Shown one piece after another: positions 27,672 through 37,543 of a DNA stretch of 64,000 nt. How positions within the stretch are numbered: position 1 is the stretch's first letter; each line of letters opens with the position of its first letter. A program made the translations under genes and the position numbers. The stretch is from Paenibacillus turicensis. GTDB taxonomy: Bacteria > Bacillota > Bacilli > Paenibacillales > Paenibacillaceae. The stretch is taken from NCBI RefSeq assembly GCF_017873435.1, contig NZ_JAGGKG010000001.1, positions 434,001-498,000 on the forward strand. Reading direction: 5' to 3'. The notes under the pieces were generated by a model that was not told where the DNA came from, made no database searches, and saw only the letters and a program-made list of their open reading frames with translations.

Positions 27672-29291
27672 ATGAACTCGATCCAAAAAAAGCTTGTTTT
27701 ATATACTGGGGCATGTTTTGTCCTACTGTTTCTAGCACTACTAATGACTATATATATGGAAATGAATCATACCGTTGTCCCCCTCAATAAAAGCTTAACC
27801 CAACAAGTTGTTAATGCGCGAAGTGAGCAAATTAACTATTGGTTTAATCAACGGATTGGAGAGATCAATACACTTGCCTCTTTAGCAATCGATCATCGTT
27901 GGTCAAGAGAACAGCTACTTGCCGAGACACATAAGCTTGAATTACGTAAAAGAGAGGAATACGAATCCATTCGTGTCGTGGATCTTAAAGGCTATTCTTG
28001 GGGTGCAGATGGACATCCCTTCTCAATTTTAAACCGCCCATATTACCAGCATATCATTGAATCCAAGGCCGAATATGTTGTTAGTCATCCCATCGTCTCC
28101 AAGGCAAACGGGTTAGAGATTGTTGTCATTTTGTACCGTATCCATCCATCTGACAATGAAGATCTTGCTTATATCGCCGCAGGGGTACCCTTAAATAAAA
28201 TGAAAGAGATTGCCAAGGATATTTCGTTACACGATCAGCTTGGATTATTAATTGTAGATACGGATGACAAGCAAGACGGAAGTATTCATGATAAAAGACT
28301 CGCAAATGTTAAAAATGAAGCTAGCAAAAATGTAAGTTCATTTGAGTCTACCATTACTAGTGTTCCTGGCTGGAAGCTTGTCCTTGAGGTTCCCAATTCT
28401 GAGTTGTCCCTTGCGGTCTTTAAAACGCAGCGAACTGCTTTGCTTGTTGGGTTGCTCATTGGCGGGGTATTTCTAATCCTGCTGACCCTACTTGTCTCTT
28501 CGATTGTGCGGCCCGTTCAAGCGCTACAGCAAATTATGAAGGATGTACAAAAGGGCAATCGGGTGATTCGTGCCGATGAATCCCACAATGATGAGATTGG
28601 AGATTTAGGACGTAGCTTTAACGAAATGTTAGTTCAACTCTATCAATCTGAGCAGGAAAAGAAGGAAATGGAGCTGCGACTTGTACATGAGCAAATCAAG
28701 CCCCATTTTTTATATAACACGTTAGATACAATTCAATGGATGGCGATCGATTATGGCGCAGATAACATTGTGGAGATGATCGAAGCTCTGAGCACTTACT
28801 TTCGGCTTGGATTAGGAAAGGGAGATCCATATATTCCACTGGAGCAGGAGCTCTATCATGTCGAAAGCTATCTTCACATTCAATGTGTGCGTTATGAAGA
28901 GATATTGGATTACGAGCTACAATATGATGAAGAGCTACTATCGTGTAATGTGATTCGATTCATGCTACAGCCCCTAGTAGAAAACGCGATTTATCATAGT
29001 ATTAAGCCATTGGAAAATCAAAAGTGTACGATATCTATTCATGCATTTAGAGAAGGACAAAATATGATTATTACAGTCGAAAATGATGGACTTGGGATTC
29101 CCCAAACTAAAGTGGTTCAGATTAATGAGGCTTTGCTGGCGGATCAGCAAAATAACACTGCGACTGGATTTGGGTTATATAGTGTTAACCATCGGATTAG
29201 ATTAGCATGTGGGCTACAATATGGACTTCAAGTCACCTGTAATAATGGAATAACAACAATGAAAATCATATTGCCACTAGAATGGGAGTGA
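27672..29291 (+). CDS. Sensor histidine kinase, YesM/LytS type with Cache domain
   Basis: 539 residues: N-terminal membrane helix (about 8-28), an extracellular double-Cache-like domain (about 35-245, YWFNQRIGEINTLASLAIDHRWSR..), second helix (about 255-278), HAMP (about 280-330), His_kinase domain with phospho-acceptor in QIKPHFLYNTLDTIQW, then HATPase_c (VENAIYHS, VENDGLGI, GFGLYSVNHRI). Partner of the YesN-like regulator that starts 6 bases later. The kinase is divergent from the flavoreductase gene, so that gene is a candidate target; the signal is unknown. Confidence 0.85.
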   Translation: MNSIQKKLVLYTGACFVLLFLALLMTIYMEMNHTVVPLNKSLTQQVVNARSEQINYWFNQRIGEINTLASLAIDHRWSREQLLAETHKLELRKREEYESIRVVDLKGYSWGADGHPFSILNRPYYQHIIESKAEYVVSHPIVSKANGLEIVVILYRIHPSDNEDLAYIAAGVPLNKMKEIAKDISLHDQLGLLIVDTDDKQDGSIHDKRLANVKNEASKNVSSFESTITSVPGWKLVLEVPNSELSLAVFKTQRTALLVGLLIGGVFLILLTLLVSSIVRPVQALQQIMKDVQKGNRVIRADESHNDEIGDLGRSFNEMLVQLYQSEQEKKEMELRLVHEQIKPHFLYNTLDTIQWMAIDYGADNIVEMIEALSTYFRLGLGKGDPYIPLEQELYHVESYLHIQCVRYEEILDYELQYDEELLSCNVIRFMLQPLVENAIYHSIKPLENQKCTISIHAFREGQNMIITVENDGLGIPQTKVVQINEALLADQQNNTATGFGLYSVNHRIRLACGLQYGLQVTCNNGITTMKIILPLEWE

Positions 29292-29297
29292 TACAAC

Positions 29298-30077
29298 ATG
29301 AAATTATGGCGTTTAATGATTGTAGATGATGAAAAAATTATTCGTCAGGGGCTAACACATTTTGTTAGAGATAGTGGTTATCCTTTTGAAGTTGTTGCTG
29401 AGGCTAAAAATGCAAATGAAAGCTTACAGTATCTAGAGACGTTACCACTTGTCCATGTCTGCCTCGTTGATATTAATATGCCAAATATGAATGGTTTGGA
29501 CTTAATCTCATTGCTCAAGGAGCGGTGTCCCTCCATCGTGGTGGTGGTCATTAGCGGATATGATAATTTTGAATATGCACGTCAAGCTGTGCAGCTACAG
29601 GCCTTCGATTATGTACTCAAGCCCATTCCCAAAAGTGATCTCAACCAATTGCTAGCTAGACTAGATAAGCATTTACGAAATTTATACCCTGATGCTGTCC
29701 TTGATGAGCCAGTTGAGACCTCAACTCCAACCACTTTTACGGGAAATGGAACAGTATTTATTGATAAAGTAACCGAATATATTCAAGCTCATTATCAAGA
29801 CCCTGAACTATCAATTAGTCGGATAGGCTCCTTATTTCATATTAACCCAACCTACCTAAGTAAACGGATGAAGCAGGAGATTGGACTTTCCTTCCTTGAC
29901 TACGTAACAGAGCTAAGAATTAATAAAGCAAAGGAAGTATTGGATGACGTTGCCTCAAATATTAAAATAAGTAGCCTAGCCATCAAGGTTGGATATAAAA
30001 ATCAGTATTATTTTAGTCGTGTATTTAAAAATAAGGTTGGGTTATCTCCACTGGAGTATAAAAATAACCGTAAATAA
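29298..30077 (+). CDS. Response regulator with AraC output domain, YesN type
   Basis: 259 residues. Receiver domain (about 1-125) with acidic pair DDE, phospho-acceptor Asp in HVCLVDINMPNMNG and Lys in VLKPIPK, then an AraC-family double helix-turn-helix (about 155-258; ISRIGSLFHINPTYLSKRMKQEIG and IKVGYKNQYYFSRVFKNKVGLSPLEYK). Shorter than many YesN proteins, which carry an extra linker domain. Encoded 6 bases after its cognate kinase gene. Confidence 0.85.
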   Translation: MKLWRLMIVDDEKIIRQGLTHFVRDSGYPFEVVAEAKNANESLQYLETLPLVHVCLVDINMPNMNGLDLISLLKERCPSIVVVVISGYDNFEYARQAVQLQAFDYVLKPIPKSDLNQLLARLDKHLRNLYPDAVLDEPVETSTPTTFTGNGTVFIDKVTEYIQAHYQDPELSISRIGSLFHINPTYLSKRMKQEIGLSFLDYVTELRINKAKEVLDDVASNIKISSLAIKVGYKNQYYFSRVFKNKVGLSPLEYKNNRK

Positions 30078-30097
30078 GCGAATAACTAATCTAGTCT

Positions 30098-30781
30098 CTA
30101 TTGAGATCGCAATCTAGTCCTTACCCTTACCTTATAGAGTAGCCAGCTTTTCCATAAAGCCTCATTATCAGGATGGATAGCAACCTTATCCAAAAAATAA
30201 AAATCAGCAGGTGCTATTTTTAGCTTCCATTTTGGTGAGACAGGAGCAAGTGAAATCCACTCATCAAATTGTAATTTTTCCGCTACAGCTTCGCCTGATG
30301 ATTCTCCAGATCTATGAAAGGCTCCGCGGGGAAGCACATACAGCATACCTTCTGTCCAAGGATCGGTATCAAAGGTGGATTTGCTTAAAGAATAAAAGTG
30401 GTATTTTTTGTTGCGTCCTATAATACATCCATTTCTAAAATTACCAATCATCTTTTCCTTATTAAATACAGCATAAAACATCGACCATAAGGGCTCTGTT
30501 GTTGCAAAAATAGCAGACGTGATTTCGTTGTTATACAACGTTTGTTGTCTAGGCTCAAAGCTAGCAATGTTAAGATGATTTGAGCCATGAAATATGTAAT
30601 TACCCTGTAAGGATAAATAGTGCAAAAAGCGATATTTAGGATAAGGAAGATTGTAGTCAATGAGGATTTCGTTTTCTTGCATCGCTGCTAGCAATTGGTC
30701 ATATTGTCGTGTTTCCTCTGTTGTAAAGGTAATCGTTGGTGAAGGATATAATAGCATTGAAAACAGAAGGGATTTGATCAT
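30098..30781 (-). CDS. Unrecognised protein with an ADP-ribosyltransferase-like phrase
   Basis: 227 residues, cytosolic, no clear signal peptide (the hydrophobic N-terminus is short). The segment YIFHGSNHLNIASFEPRQQ, then AIFATTEPLWSMFYAVFNKEK, recalls the opening strands of ADP-ribosyltransferase-like folds (HGS/HGT, then a strand reading VFAT.) but a catalytic Glu motif cannot be placed with confidence. The rest is rich in Trp, Tyr and Lys. The ATG follows AAAGGAG. Convergent with the YesN gene. Function unassigned. Confidence 0.5.
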   Translation of the reverse strand: MIKSLLFSMLLYPSPTITFTTEETRQYDQLLAAMQENEILIDYNLPYPKYRFLHYLSLQGNYIFHGSNHLNIASFEPRQQTLYNNEITSAIFATTEPLWSMFYAVFNKEKMIGNFRNGCIIGRNKKYHFYSLSKSTFDTDPWTEGMLYVLPRGAFHRSGESSGEAVAEKLQFDEWISLAPVSPKWKLKIAPADFYFLDKVAIHPDNEALWKSWLLYKVRVRTRLRSQ

Positions 30782-30830
30782 CTGTGTGAGCTCCTTTATA
30801 TTTTAATCGTAATTTATATATACAAATAAC

Positions 30831-31036
30831 GGCTCTATTTAGGAATTAGTACTTGACTACGTTAGGAGTCTGGTAGCTACGCTCCAGAGCGTTCTTGCGA
30901 CTGTTGTTAAAATCATATTCCTTTTTACTAAAGTCTATTTATGGATGGAATTTGATTTTAAGAGACATTCTTCAGAATCGCTCTGTCTCTTCGCTAGCTT
31001 AGGTTAGCGGTCAAGCACTAATTTCAAGATTGAACC
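30831..31036 (+). repeat. MITE-like hairpin element, copy A, with 8-bp target duplication
   Basis: 206 bases bounded by inverted ends (GGCTCTATTTAGGAATTAGT at left; complement of GGTTCAATCTTGAAATTAGT at right), with internal inverted arms (TTAAAATCATATTCC with GGAATTTGATTTTAA). It is flanked by the 8-mer CAAATAAC on both sides (30823-30830 and 31037-31044), a clear target-site duplication. It has no coding capacity. Related copies lie at 33331-33540 (inverted) and 62909-63122. GGCTC ends with 8-bp duplications recall ISL3-family elements; the mobilising transposase is not in the window. Confidence 0.7.
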
Positions 31037-31070
31037 CAAATAACTTTGTCATAATTATAAGTTCATCTCA

Positions 31071-31772
31071 TCACATCGTCATTCTAAGCCATTCCTTAAG
31101 AGCTTCCAACTGCTCAGTGGTATGAAAGTAATGCTCTGCTTCTGGGACGATAGATAGCTCACATTTAAAATGCTTCACAAACTGGTTAATCGTATCCCGT
31201 TCACACATATCATCTTTACTACCATACAAAATGGTAGTAGGGACATTCCATTTTACAATTGGATGTTCTTTCACGTAGCAATAGTAGTCCCAATACAGCT
31301 TTTGCCCGATAGGAGTACCAATGCTCTGTTCACGTTGAAGTTGCTCTTCTGATACATTAAACCACAACATCATATTGTTAATAATACGCTGCATATCAAC
31401 GACTGGAGATAAAAACCAAGCTTGCTCGATCGTCTCATCCTTATAGGCTAACAAGCTAAAATATGCCCCAATACTATTAGCAAACAAACTAATCTGCTTC
31501 CAATTCTCTTTAGCGTAGCTCATTATTTTCTTTAAATCTTGAACGCAATTCTGTACCTTGCAAGGTGTACCTTCATTTGTTCGATCCCCATGCTCAGGCA
31601 GGTCAAAGCTTAAAACCTGATATCCCTTTGCTAGCGCAAACTGAGCAAAAATTTCAATGGGAACATCACTTTTATTCGACATATTTCCGTGAATAGCTAT
31701 AATTATATGCTCCGATTGATTTCCCCATATGACCGCAGGAATATTTTCTATTTTTACGTTGTTAGTTTTCAC
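31071..31772 (-). CDS. Alpha/beta hydrolase
   Basis: 233 residues. HGNMSNKSDVP forms the oxyanion region, FDLPEHGDR the second conserved loop, and the nucleophile serine lies in LFANSIGAYF (G/A-N-S-I-G elbow). The acid is probably Asp in YGSKDDMCE and the base His in EAEHYFHT. A cytosolic hydrolase of unknown substrate. Starts with GTG behind GGGGGAAG. The downstream region holds a MITE copy. Confidence 0.75.
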   Translation of the reverse strand: MKTNNVKIENIPAVIWGNQSEHIIIAIHGNMSNKSDVPIEIFAQFALAKGYQVLSFDLPEHGDRTNEGTPCKVQNCVQDLKKIMSYAKENWKQISLFANSIGAYFSLLAYKDETIEQAWFLSPVVDMQRIINNMMLWFNVSEEQLQREQSIGTPIGQKLYWDYYCYVKEHPIVKWNVPTTILYGSKDDMCERDTINQFVKHFKCELSIVPEAEHYFHTTEQLEALKEWLRMTM

Positions 31773-31878
31773 TGTGCTCTTCCCCCGTCTTCATTAGTAA
31801 ATGACATCAGAGTGTAAAAATAACCCAATGACTTATCACACTCAGCCATTAGGTTATCTTCCAATTCCTGTTCTGCAA

Positions 31879-33294
31879 TTATTCTAACGTAAACGAAGCA
31901 AAGTGACAGCTTCCATCGCCTTTAAACGTAAAGTATAACGCATGGACTCCGTCTGGAATCGTAATGTCTGCACTATATTCCTTCCATACATTAGAGAAGC
32001 CAATCGGAATTGAGCCAAGCACGTCACCATCCCATGCCGTTTTCACCTCAAAATTCCCTGTTGCATAGCCACGAGCTTTGATTTTTACTTTATTAATTCC
32101 TTTACAATCAAAATATTTAAATCCAGCGGTAGCCGAATTTTTCATATTCGCAATATATCCGATTTCCTCATCGCCATCTCTACCATCTTGTGTAATTTTC
32201 GGGAATTGGTTATTCATCCATGAAGCTGAAAAGTCTGTATATACGGATTCCTCATCACAAAATAAATTACAAGCAATATAGGTTGGATATTCACCAACCC
32301 CTTGTAAAGGCCCATCATTGGGACCACATGAGGTTAATTCCACCTGCGGTATTGTGCCATCAGGTAAAATTTGTATTTTCTCCAGACAAGCTTGGCGACT
32401 AAAGTTCGTGCCATTGGTATGACGGTGATAAAAAATGTACCATTGCCCTTTAATTTCAACGATGCTACCATGATTGTTCCCGCCATAAAACATGGGCTTA
32501 TTAGCAGGCTTGTAAGAGCTAATATGCATATCACAGTTACTGATGATTACGCCACCATATTTAAAATCCTTTGTTGGATGTTTGCTTGTCGCATAACATA
32601 ACTCATGCATAGAGATGGAGGAATACACGAAATAATACGTATCCCCGTGCTTACGAATCGATGGCGCTTCAAAAAACTCAAAGCCTTCAAAACCAGAACC
32701 CGCACTATACGGCTCACTTGGCACAACAATGACAGGCGCTTCAATAATGGTTAGCATATCTGGTCCAAGCACTGTCGCCATGGCGCCGCTACGTGAACGA
32801 TCCCCTTTTCCACAAAAACCAGTATACAAGTAAGTCCAATCGCCTTCTCTCAGCACACCCGGATCAAATTGTGGTTCGTCCCCTTCTCGATTACCAAGAT
32901 AGGTTCCATCTGCATATTGCACATAACCATAGAATTGATATCTACCAGCTGGAGTATCACAGACAGCCACAGACACGATAGAGCGCTTACTATCTACATA
33001 ATACAAATAATAACGACCATCTGGACCTACCGCGACATCAGGAGCATATAGACAGCTATCGCGGTCAGCATTATCCTCAACATCTGTTGCTTCAAGTAAC
33101 ACACCTTCATAACACCAATCAGATAAATCATCCACTGATGCAGACCAGCCTACATAATCATTTAAGCAGTAAGCGTATCCATTCGCACGATCATGAGAAC
33201 CATACACATACACTCTATCATTAAATACATACGGCTCCCCATCGGGAATATACTCCCAAGAAGGTAAATACGGGTTAACACCTTGCTTTTTCAT
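31879..33294 (-). CDS. Glycoside hydrolase family 43 with C-terminal carbohydrate-binding-like domain
   Basis: 471 residues. The GH43 propeller (about 1-320) has GEPYVFNDRVYVYGSHD, the Asp in LYAPDVAVGPDG, and the acid Glu in FEFFEAPSIRK. The C-terminus (about 335-471) is a CBM6-like beta-sandwich (FKYFDCKGINKVKIKARGYATGNFEV.. ending in FASFTLE). No signal peptide. Likely acts on arabinoxylan- or arabinan-derived oligosaccharides. Last of three glycosidase genes reading leftward from 37423; a MITE copy separates it from the next one. Confidence 0.85.
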   Translation of the reverse strand: MKKQGVNPYLPSWEYIPDGEPYVFNDRVYVYGSHDRANGYAYCLNDYVGWSASVDDLSDWCYEGVLLEATDVEDNADRDSCLYAPDVAVGPDGRYYLYYVDSKRSIVSVAVCDTPAGRYQFYGYVQYADGTYLGNREGDEPQFDPGVLREGDWTYLYTGFCGKGDRSRSGAMATVLGPDMLTIIEAPVIVVPSEPYSAGSGFEGFEFFEAPSIRKHGDTYYFVYSSISMHELCYATSKHPTKDFKYGGVIISNCDMHISSYKPANKPMFYGGNNHGSIVEIKGQWYIFYHRHTNGTNFSRQACLEKIQILPDGTIPQVELTSCGPNDGPLQGVGEYPTYIACNLFCDEESVYTDFSASWMNNQFPKITQDGRDGDEEIGYIANMKNSATAGFKYFDCKGINKVKIKARGYATGNFEVKTAWDGDVLGSIPIGFSNVWKEYSADITIPDGVHALYFTFKGDGSCHFASFTLE

Positions 33295-33330
33295 TTTTTT
33301 ATCTCCTTTAATATATCTATTATTTAAAAA

Positions 33331-33540
33331 GGTTTATTAATTAAATAAATGTTAGGCAAACAACCCCAGTGAGCGAAGGGACAGATAGATTCTGGAGAAG
33401 TGGAACGTTCGTATTTAAAACTAGATTTCATCAACAAATGCTAAAAAACTTAAAAGAAATCTGGTTTTAACAACGATCGGAAGAACTCTCTGTCCCATAG
33501 CCTCCACCTTCCTTATTGTCTAGCCTTAATTTTTAAAGCT
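33331..33540 (-). repeat. MITE-like hairpin element, copy B
   Basis: Inverted relative to copy A and more diverged. Shared blocks include GAGCGAAGGGACAG / AGCGAAGAGACAG, GATTCTGGAGAAG / GATTCTGAAGAAT and GTTGTTAAAA. The inner arms have changed together: TTAAAACCAGATTTC with GAAATCTAGTTTTAA, against TTAAAATCATATTCC with GGAATTTGATTTTAA in copy A. It fills the space between two GH43 genes and abuts the stop codon at 33542. No target duplication recognised. Edges are approximate. Confidence 0.6.
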
Positions 33541-33541
33541 T

Positions 33542-35377
33542 TTAACTCACTACCTCAACCTGAAGCTCCACATGACTTAACTCTGCCTTGAGATCCGCTT
33601 CCCTTACCACATCAAATCGTGGTACACCATGTTGATTAAAATGGACTCTGTGCATGGCAGAGCAACGTGTTCCATGCTTCGTAATTTCAGTTTCCCCATG
33701 ATACATAATCATCGTATTGCCTTCCTTATCTGTAAAAAAGGAATTATGGCCCGGTCCGTATACACTACCAGCAGAATAATAGGAGAGGACTGGTGTTGTT
33801 GCCTTTCTCCATGCCCTTGCATCAAGTAAATTACTTCCGCGTGGAATGCTTAGTAGTCCCAATGCGTACGTATAACCGCAAGCATTCGCACCTGAATACG
33901 TGATATAAACTGTATCGTTCGTAATAAGGGGGTAAGGGCCTTCATTGTTAATTGTCCCTTGTGTATTTTCCCAACTAAGTAGTGGCCTTGTCATCAGGAC
34001 TGGATCACTAGTAAGAATATAAGGCTGTTGTTCATCCACTGTTGCAATATAAATCATAGATCCGCTATCCAGTGGTGTCCCAATGTGCTCACGATAGGAC
34101 CAGACTACATAACTTAAGCCATCCGCTTTAAAATAGGTCATATCTAATGTAATGCCTGACTCTGTAAGAAAGGTACCCTCTGCCTTTTTTACGCGAATGG
34201 GTGTTTCCCAGTCGTTTGCACTTAAAATATTCCCTTCCTTTTTGAGCTTCATCATATGGCATTGCGGTCCCCATTGCTTTCCACTTACAGCAAATAAGAT
34301 ATATAACTCTTCACCAATAAAGTGAAATTCAGGCGCCCAAAACGTTTGTATAAAATCTTTTTCTTCATCTAGATCTAAAATTAATTTTTCATTATAGCCT
34401 GCTGCAAATAAGTCCTCAATCGTATCAGCTTCTCTTACATAAATGCCTATATCACCCTTGTTATCATTCGTAGCTATAAAATAATATTTATCCTTCCAGA
34501 GCAAAATGACAGGATCGGCATATCCTGAAGCTAGCGGGAACGAATAGCTTGGTTGAACAGCCTGACCCGTGATGGTGTAGGTTCCTGACTTAGAAAAATC
34601 AACATGATCATAGCTCCATTTCACTTTTTTTAGCGCAGTGGAACCATCTGAATACACCGCTGTTGCTTTGATCTCATCGAGTTCTGAGCTAGATGATATT
34701 TGTAGCTTCATCGGCACTTGCGTTCCAATATGATGAACGGGCATCCAATACGCCTGAACAGCATTCCAAATACGATCATCAACCGCAATCATATTCCCCG
34801 AGTGAATCGGAGCATCCGCTAAAGAAGAAATAGATAATTGCTTTAGAGCACCTTCTTGATGTATCGATGTGGGTTTTGCTATGCCAATACTATCTAGTTG
34901 TGCCAAACTAGTCATCGTGTTGCTATAATATTGATCATCACTACCCAACCAACAAAATTGATAGCTTTGCTCAGCTTCATTGTATTCACACGTCACTTGC
35001 TTCACAAATAAGTGATCATGTAGCTTGATTAAGCCGACGGAATTAAAATGAATTAAATCTTCAGAAGTCCAAAGAACAATCTGCCCTTTACTCTCCTCAT
35101 CCTCATTCCCTTCCAAATCCACGCGTATAGCTATAATTCCAAAACCACCTGATTTCAAATGGAACAGATAAGGTTGAATAAGTCCTTTTTCCTGAATCAC
35201 ATTGTGTGCATTCACTGTCGCCTCGCCAAATAAAATACCATAATTGCGATTTAAAGGCTGAAACTCTTCTTCACCTTGCCGTATAGCGAAGTGAATACTA
35301 TTCGCTAATGAAGTTGTATAGTCATCTTGAGGTTCCCTAGTATAAACGAATATATTATGCTGTAAATTGACTGTCAT
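33542..35377 (-). CDS. Large GH43 protein with Ig-like insert
   Basis: 611 residues from the ATG at 35377, which follows AAGGAG by nine bases; the TTG at 35398 overlaps that site. The N-terminal half (about 1-210) is a partial propeller-like region, then an Ig-like segment (about 215-275, ATAVYSDGSTALKKVKW..GTYTITG), then a full GH43 propeller (about 280-600) with YADPVILLWKDKYYF (base Asp), FWAPEFHFI and EGPYPLI (candidate acid Glu). No signal peptide. Exact substrate unknown; context points to arabinose- or xylose-containing oligosaccharides. Confidence 0.75.
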   Translation of the reverse strand: MTVNLQHNIFVYTREPQDDYTTSLANSIHFAIRQGEEEFQPLNRNYGILFGEATVNAHNVIQEKGLIQPYLFHLKSGGFGIIAIRVDLEGNEDEESKGQIVLWTSEDLIHFNSVGLIKLHDHLFVKQVTCEYNEAEQSYQFCWLGSDDQYYSNTMTSLAQLDSIGIAKPTSIHQEGALKQLSISSLADAPIHSGNMIAVDDRIWNAVQAYWMPVHHIGTQVPMKLQISSSSELDEIKATAVYSDGSTALKKVKWSYDHVDFSKSGTYTITGQAVQPSYSFPLASGYADPVILLWKDKYYFIATNDNKGDIGIYVREADTIEDLFAAGYNEKLILDLDEEKDFIQTFWAPEFHFIGEELYILFAVSGKQWGPQCHMMKLKKEGNILSANDWETPIRVKKAEGTFLTESGITLDMTYFKADGLSYVVWSYREHIGTPLDSGSMIYIATVDEQQPYILTSDPVLMTRPLLSWENTQGTINNEGPYPLITNDTVYITYSGANACGYTYALGLLSIPRGSNLLDARAWRKATTPVLSYYSAGSVYGPGHNSFFTDKEGNTMIMYHGETEITKHGTRCSAMHRVHFNQHGVPRFDVVREADLKAELSHVELQVEVVS

Positions 35378-35431
35378 AGGGTAGTGTCTCCTTTTCAATA
35401 TTATACCAATATCTCAGACCAAACTAGTACA

Positions 35432-37423
35432 TTAATAAAGCAAATCATCAAAGATTTGAAGCGCTTCACTACCTTCTTTAACAAAAGCAATAAACTGATC
35501 TAGCTCTGCATGACATTTCAGATATTGCTGACCTTCATAAACATTACGATCATACACATTCACCCAACGTCCCTCAGGTAAATAAACATCACGGTCTGTT
35601 TGTCCTTGATTTACGATGGGTGCAAACAAAATGTCCTCACCATACATGTATTGATCTTCTAAGGTGTAGCAAACCTCATCTGCATAAAAGTCAAAAAACA
35701 TTGGCCGCATGATCGGTTTACCAGTCTGCTCTGCAATATCCATATATTTTTTTGTATACGGTTTCATACGTTCGCGCAACTCAATTAACTTTTTTAAAAT
35801 AGGATAGTTATCATCACCAAAGGCCCAAATTTCATTATCACCACCACTTTGCTCAATAATGCCAGGGTGTTTCGGAACATGATTTTCCGATCGTGTCCGA
35901 GCACCATGCAGTCGCATAATGGGACTAAACAAACCAAACTGGAACCAACGAACGATCAGCTCTCTAAAATAGCTACTTTCAATATCCCCTGAGAAAAAAC
36001 CACCAATATCAGAGTTCCACCAAGGAATACCACTCATCGCCATCGACAGCCCACTTTTAACACTCATTCTTAATGCCTCAAAGGTAGACATAATGTCGCC
36101 ATTCCAAACTGCTGCCCCATATTTCTGACTTCCCGGATAAGCGGCTCTTGTTAAGGAAATAATTTCAGTTTCCCCTTCTGACTGCAAGCCCTCATAAAAC
36201 ATTTTCGAATAATAATAAGGATAAAGCATTGCGGTCTGCGCACCATTACCTAAATAAAATTTCAGATGCCCAAACTGTTGAGGGTGTACCTCTGGTTCGG
36301 CTTCATCTAGCCAAAAATCCTTAATGCCATAATCATAATAATTTTGCTTCACCTTATCCCATACAAATTGCGCTGTTTTTGGATTCATTGGATCAATAAA
36401 CGTCTGCTGACCATAAAAATCAAACGTGCCATATTGTCCATTTTCGGTGCGGACAAGCATATTTGCTTCGCTCATTTCCAAATAGTTTTCACTTTTGGGA
36501 TTAATCGTTGGCCATATTGATACAATCGGACGAATGTTCATTTCTAGCAGTTCATCACACATCGCCTTAGGATCAGGCCAATACGTCGGATCAAACCTCC
36601 ATTCCCCTTGCTCCGTCCAATGGAAATAGTCGATGACAATCGCATCAATCGGGATATTACGTCGTTTATACTCTCGTGCCACTTCTAATAAATCCTCTTG
36701 TGTCTCATAACGTAGCTTACATTGCCAAAATCCGCCTGCCCATGCCGGGAATGCAGATGCATAACCCGTTAAATCACAATAAATTTTCATGACATCCGCA
36801 GGGGTTTCTCCCGCATATACCAAATAATCCGCCTGATAAGCGCTTTCAGATAACCATAACGTATGATTGTTTGTTAATTCACAACGTCCTGGTGATGGAT
36901 TGTTCCAAAAAAATCCGTAGCCAAGCGAAGAATACACAACAGGTAACGCAGACTTCGTATTATAATGCAGCAAATTACAGGTGCTACCTTTACGATCAAA
37001 CTGATCCTCCTGCTCTTGACCTAACCCATAAAAATGCTCGCCTTCATTCGCCTCAAAGATCACCTTAACCTGATAATGATCACCTTCACGGTGCATGTTT
37101 CTTGTTGTATAATCACCTTCAAATTTCGTTCGTAAAATTTGCTTGCCCTCTCTAAAATAAGAAATAATACCTCCATGCCAGATGTTGCCCGACTCAATCG
37201 TAGCTGAAATAAAGCCATTAGTAATTGTTGCTACCTGCTCATTTCCAGTAACGACACATTGTGCCTGTGAAGGTGGTGCTAGCAATGTCCAAGCCTCATC
37301 CGACAGACGTGCATTTTTCGTTGAACGACAACGTAAGCAGTTTTCACCATATGCCTCAATGACCGTTAATTCATCCTTACGCTCAAACACTAATTTATCC
37401 TCATATAACGTAATTTTCCCCAT
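35432..37423 (-). CDS. Glycoside hydrolase family 31 (alpha-xylosidase / alpha-glucosidase type)
   Basis: 663 residues. The ATG at 37423 is chosen because AGGAGGG lies six bases upstream; the frame extends 17 codons further without a site. The N-terminal beta-sandwich has HFYGLGQEQEDQFDRKG. The TIM barrel contains VIDYFHWTEQGEWRFDPTYWPDP, the nucleophile Asp in DFWLDEAEPE, and the acid Asp in WWNSDIGGF. C-terminal beta domains complete the fold. No signal peptide. An alpha-xylosidase role (on xyloglucan or related oligomers) fits the neighbouring GH43 enzymes but is inference. First gene of the glycosidase cluster, divergent from the AraC regulator. Confidence 0.85.
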   Translation of the reverse strand: MGKITLYEDKLVFERKDELTVIEAYGENCLRCRSTKNARLSDEAWTLLAPPSQAQCVVTGNEQVATITNGFISATIESGNIWHGGIISYFREGKQILRTKFEGDYTTRNMHREGDHYQVKVIFEANEGEHFYGLGQEQEDQFDRKGSTCNLLHYNTKSALPVVYSSLGYGFFWNNPSPGRCELTNNHTLWLSESAYQADYLVYAGETPADVMKIYCDLTGYASAFPAWAGGFWQCKLRYETQEDLLEVAREYKRRNIPIDAIVIDYFHWTEQGEWRFDPTYWPDPKAMCDELLEMNIRPIVSIWPTINPKSENYLEMSEANMLVRTENGQYGTFDFYGQQTFIDPMNPKTAQFVWDKVKQNYYDYGIKDFWLDEAEPEVHPQQFGHLKFYLGNGAQTAMLYPYYYSKMFYEGLQSEGETEIISLTRAAYPGSQKYGAAVWNGDIMSTFEALRMSVKSGLSMAMSGIPWWNSDIGGFFSGDIESSYFRELIVRWFQFGLFSPIMRLHGARTRSENHVPKHPGIIEQSGGDNEIWAFGDDNYPILKKLIELRERMKPYTKKYMDIAEQTGKPIMRPMFFDFYADEVCYTLEDQYMYGEDILFAPIVNQGQTDRDVYLPEGRWVNVYDRNVYEGQQYLKCHAELDQFIAFVKEGSEALQIFDDLLY

Positions 37424-37543
37424 ATTTCCCTCCTTGAGCTTGTATGAATTTTCTCGCCTAAAATCACTATGCACAATACTTTATTTCCTATTTGCTATAT
37501 CTGTTATTATTACTTTTTCAGTATAGCTGGCAGTAAGGGGTAA

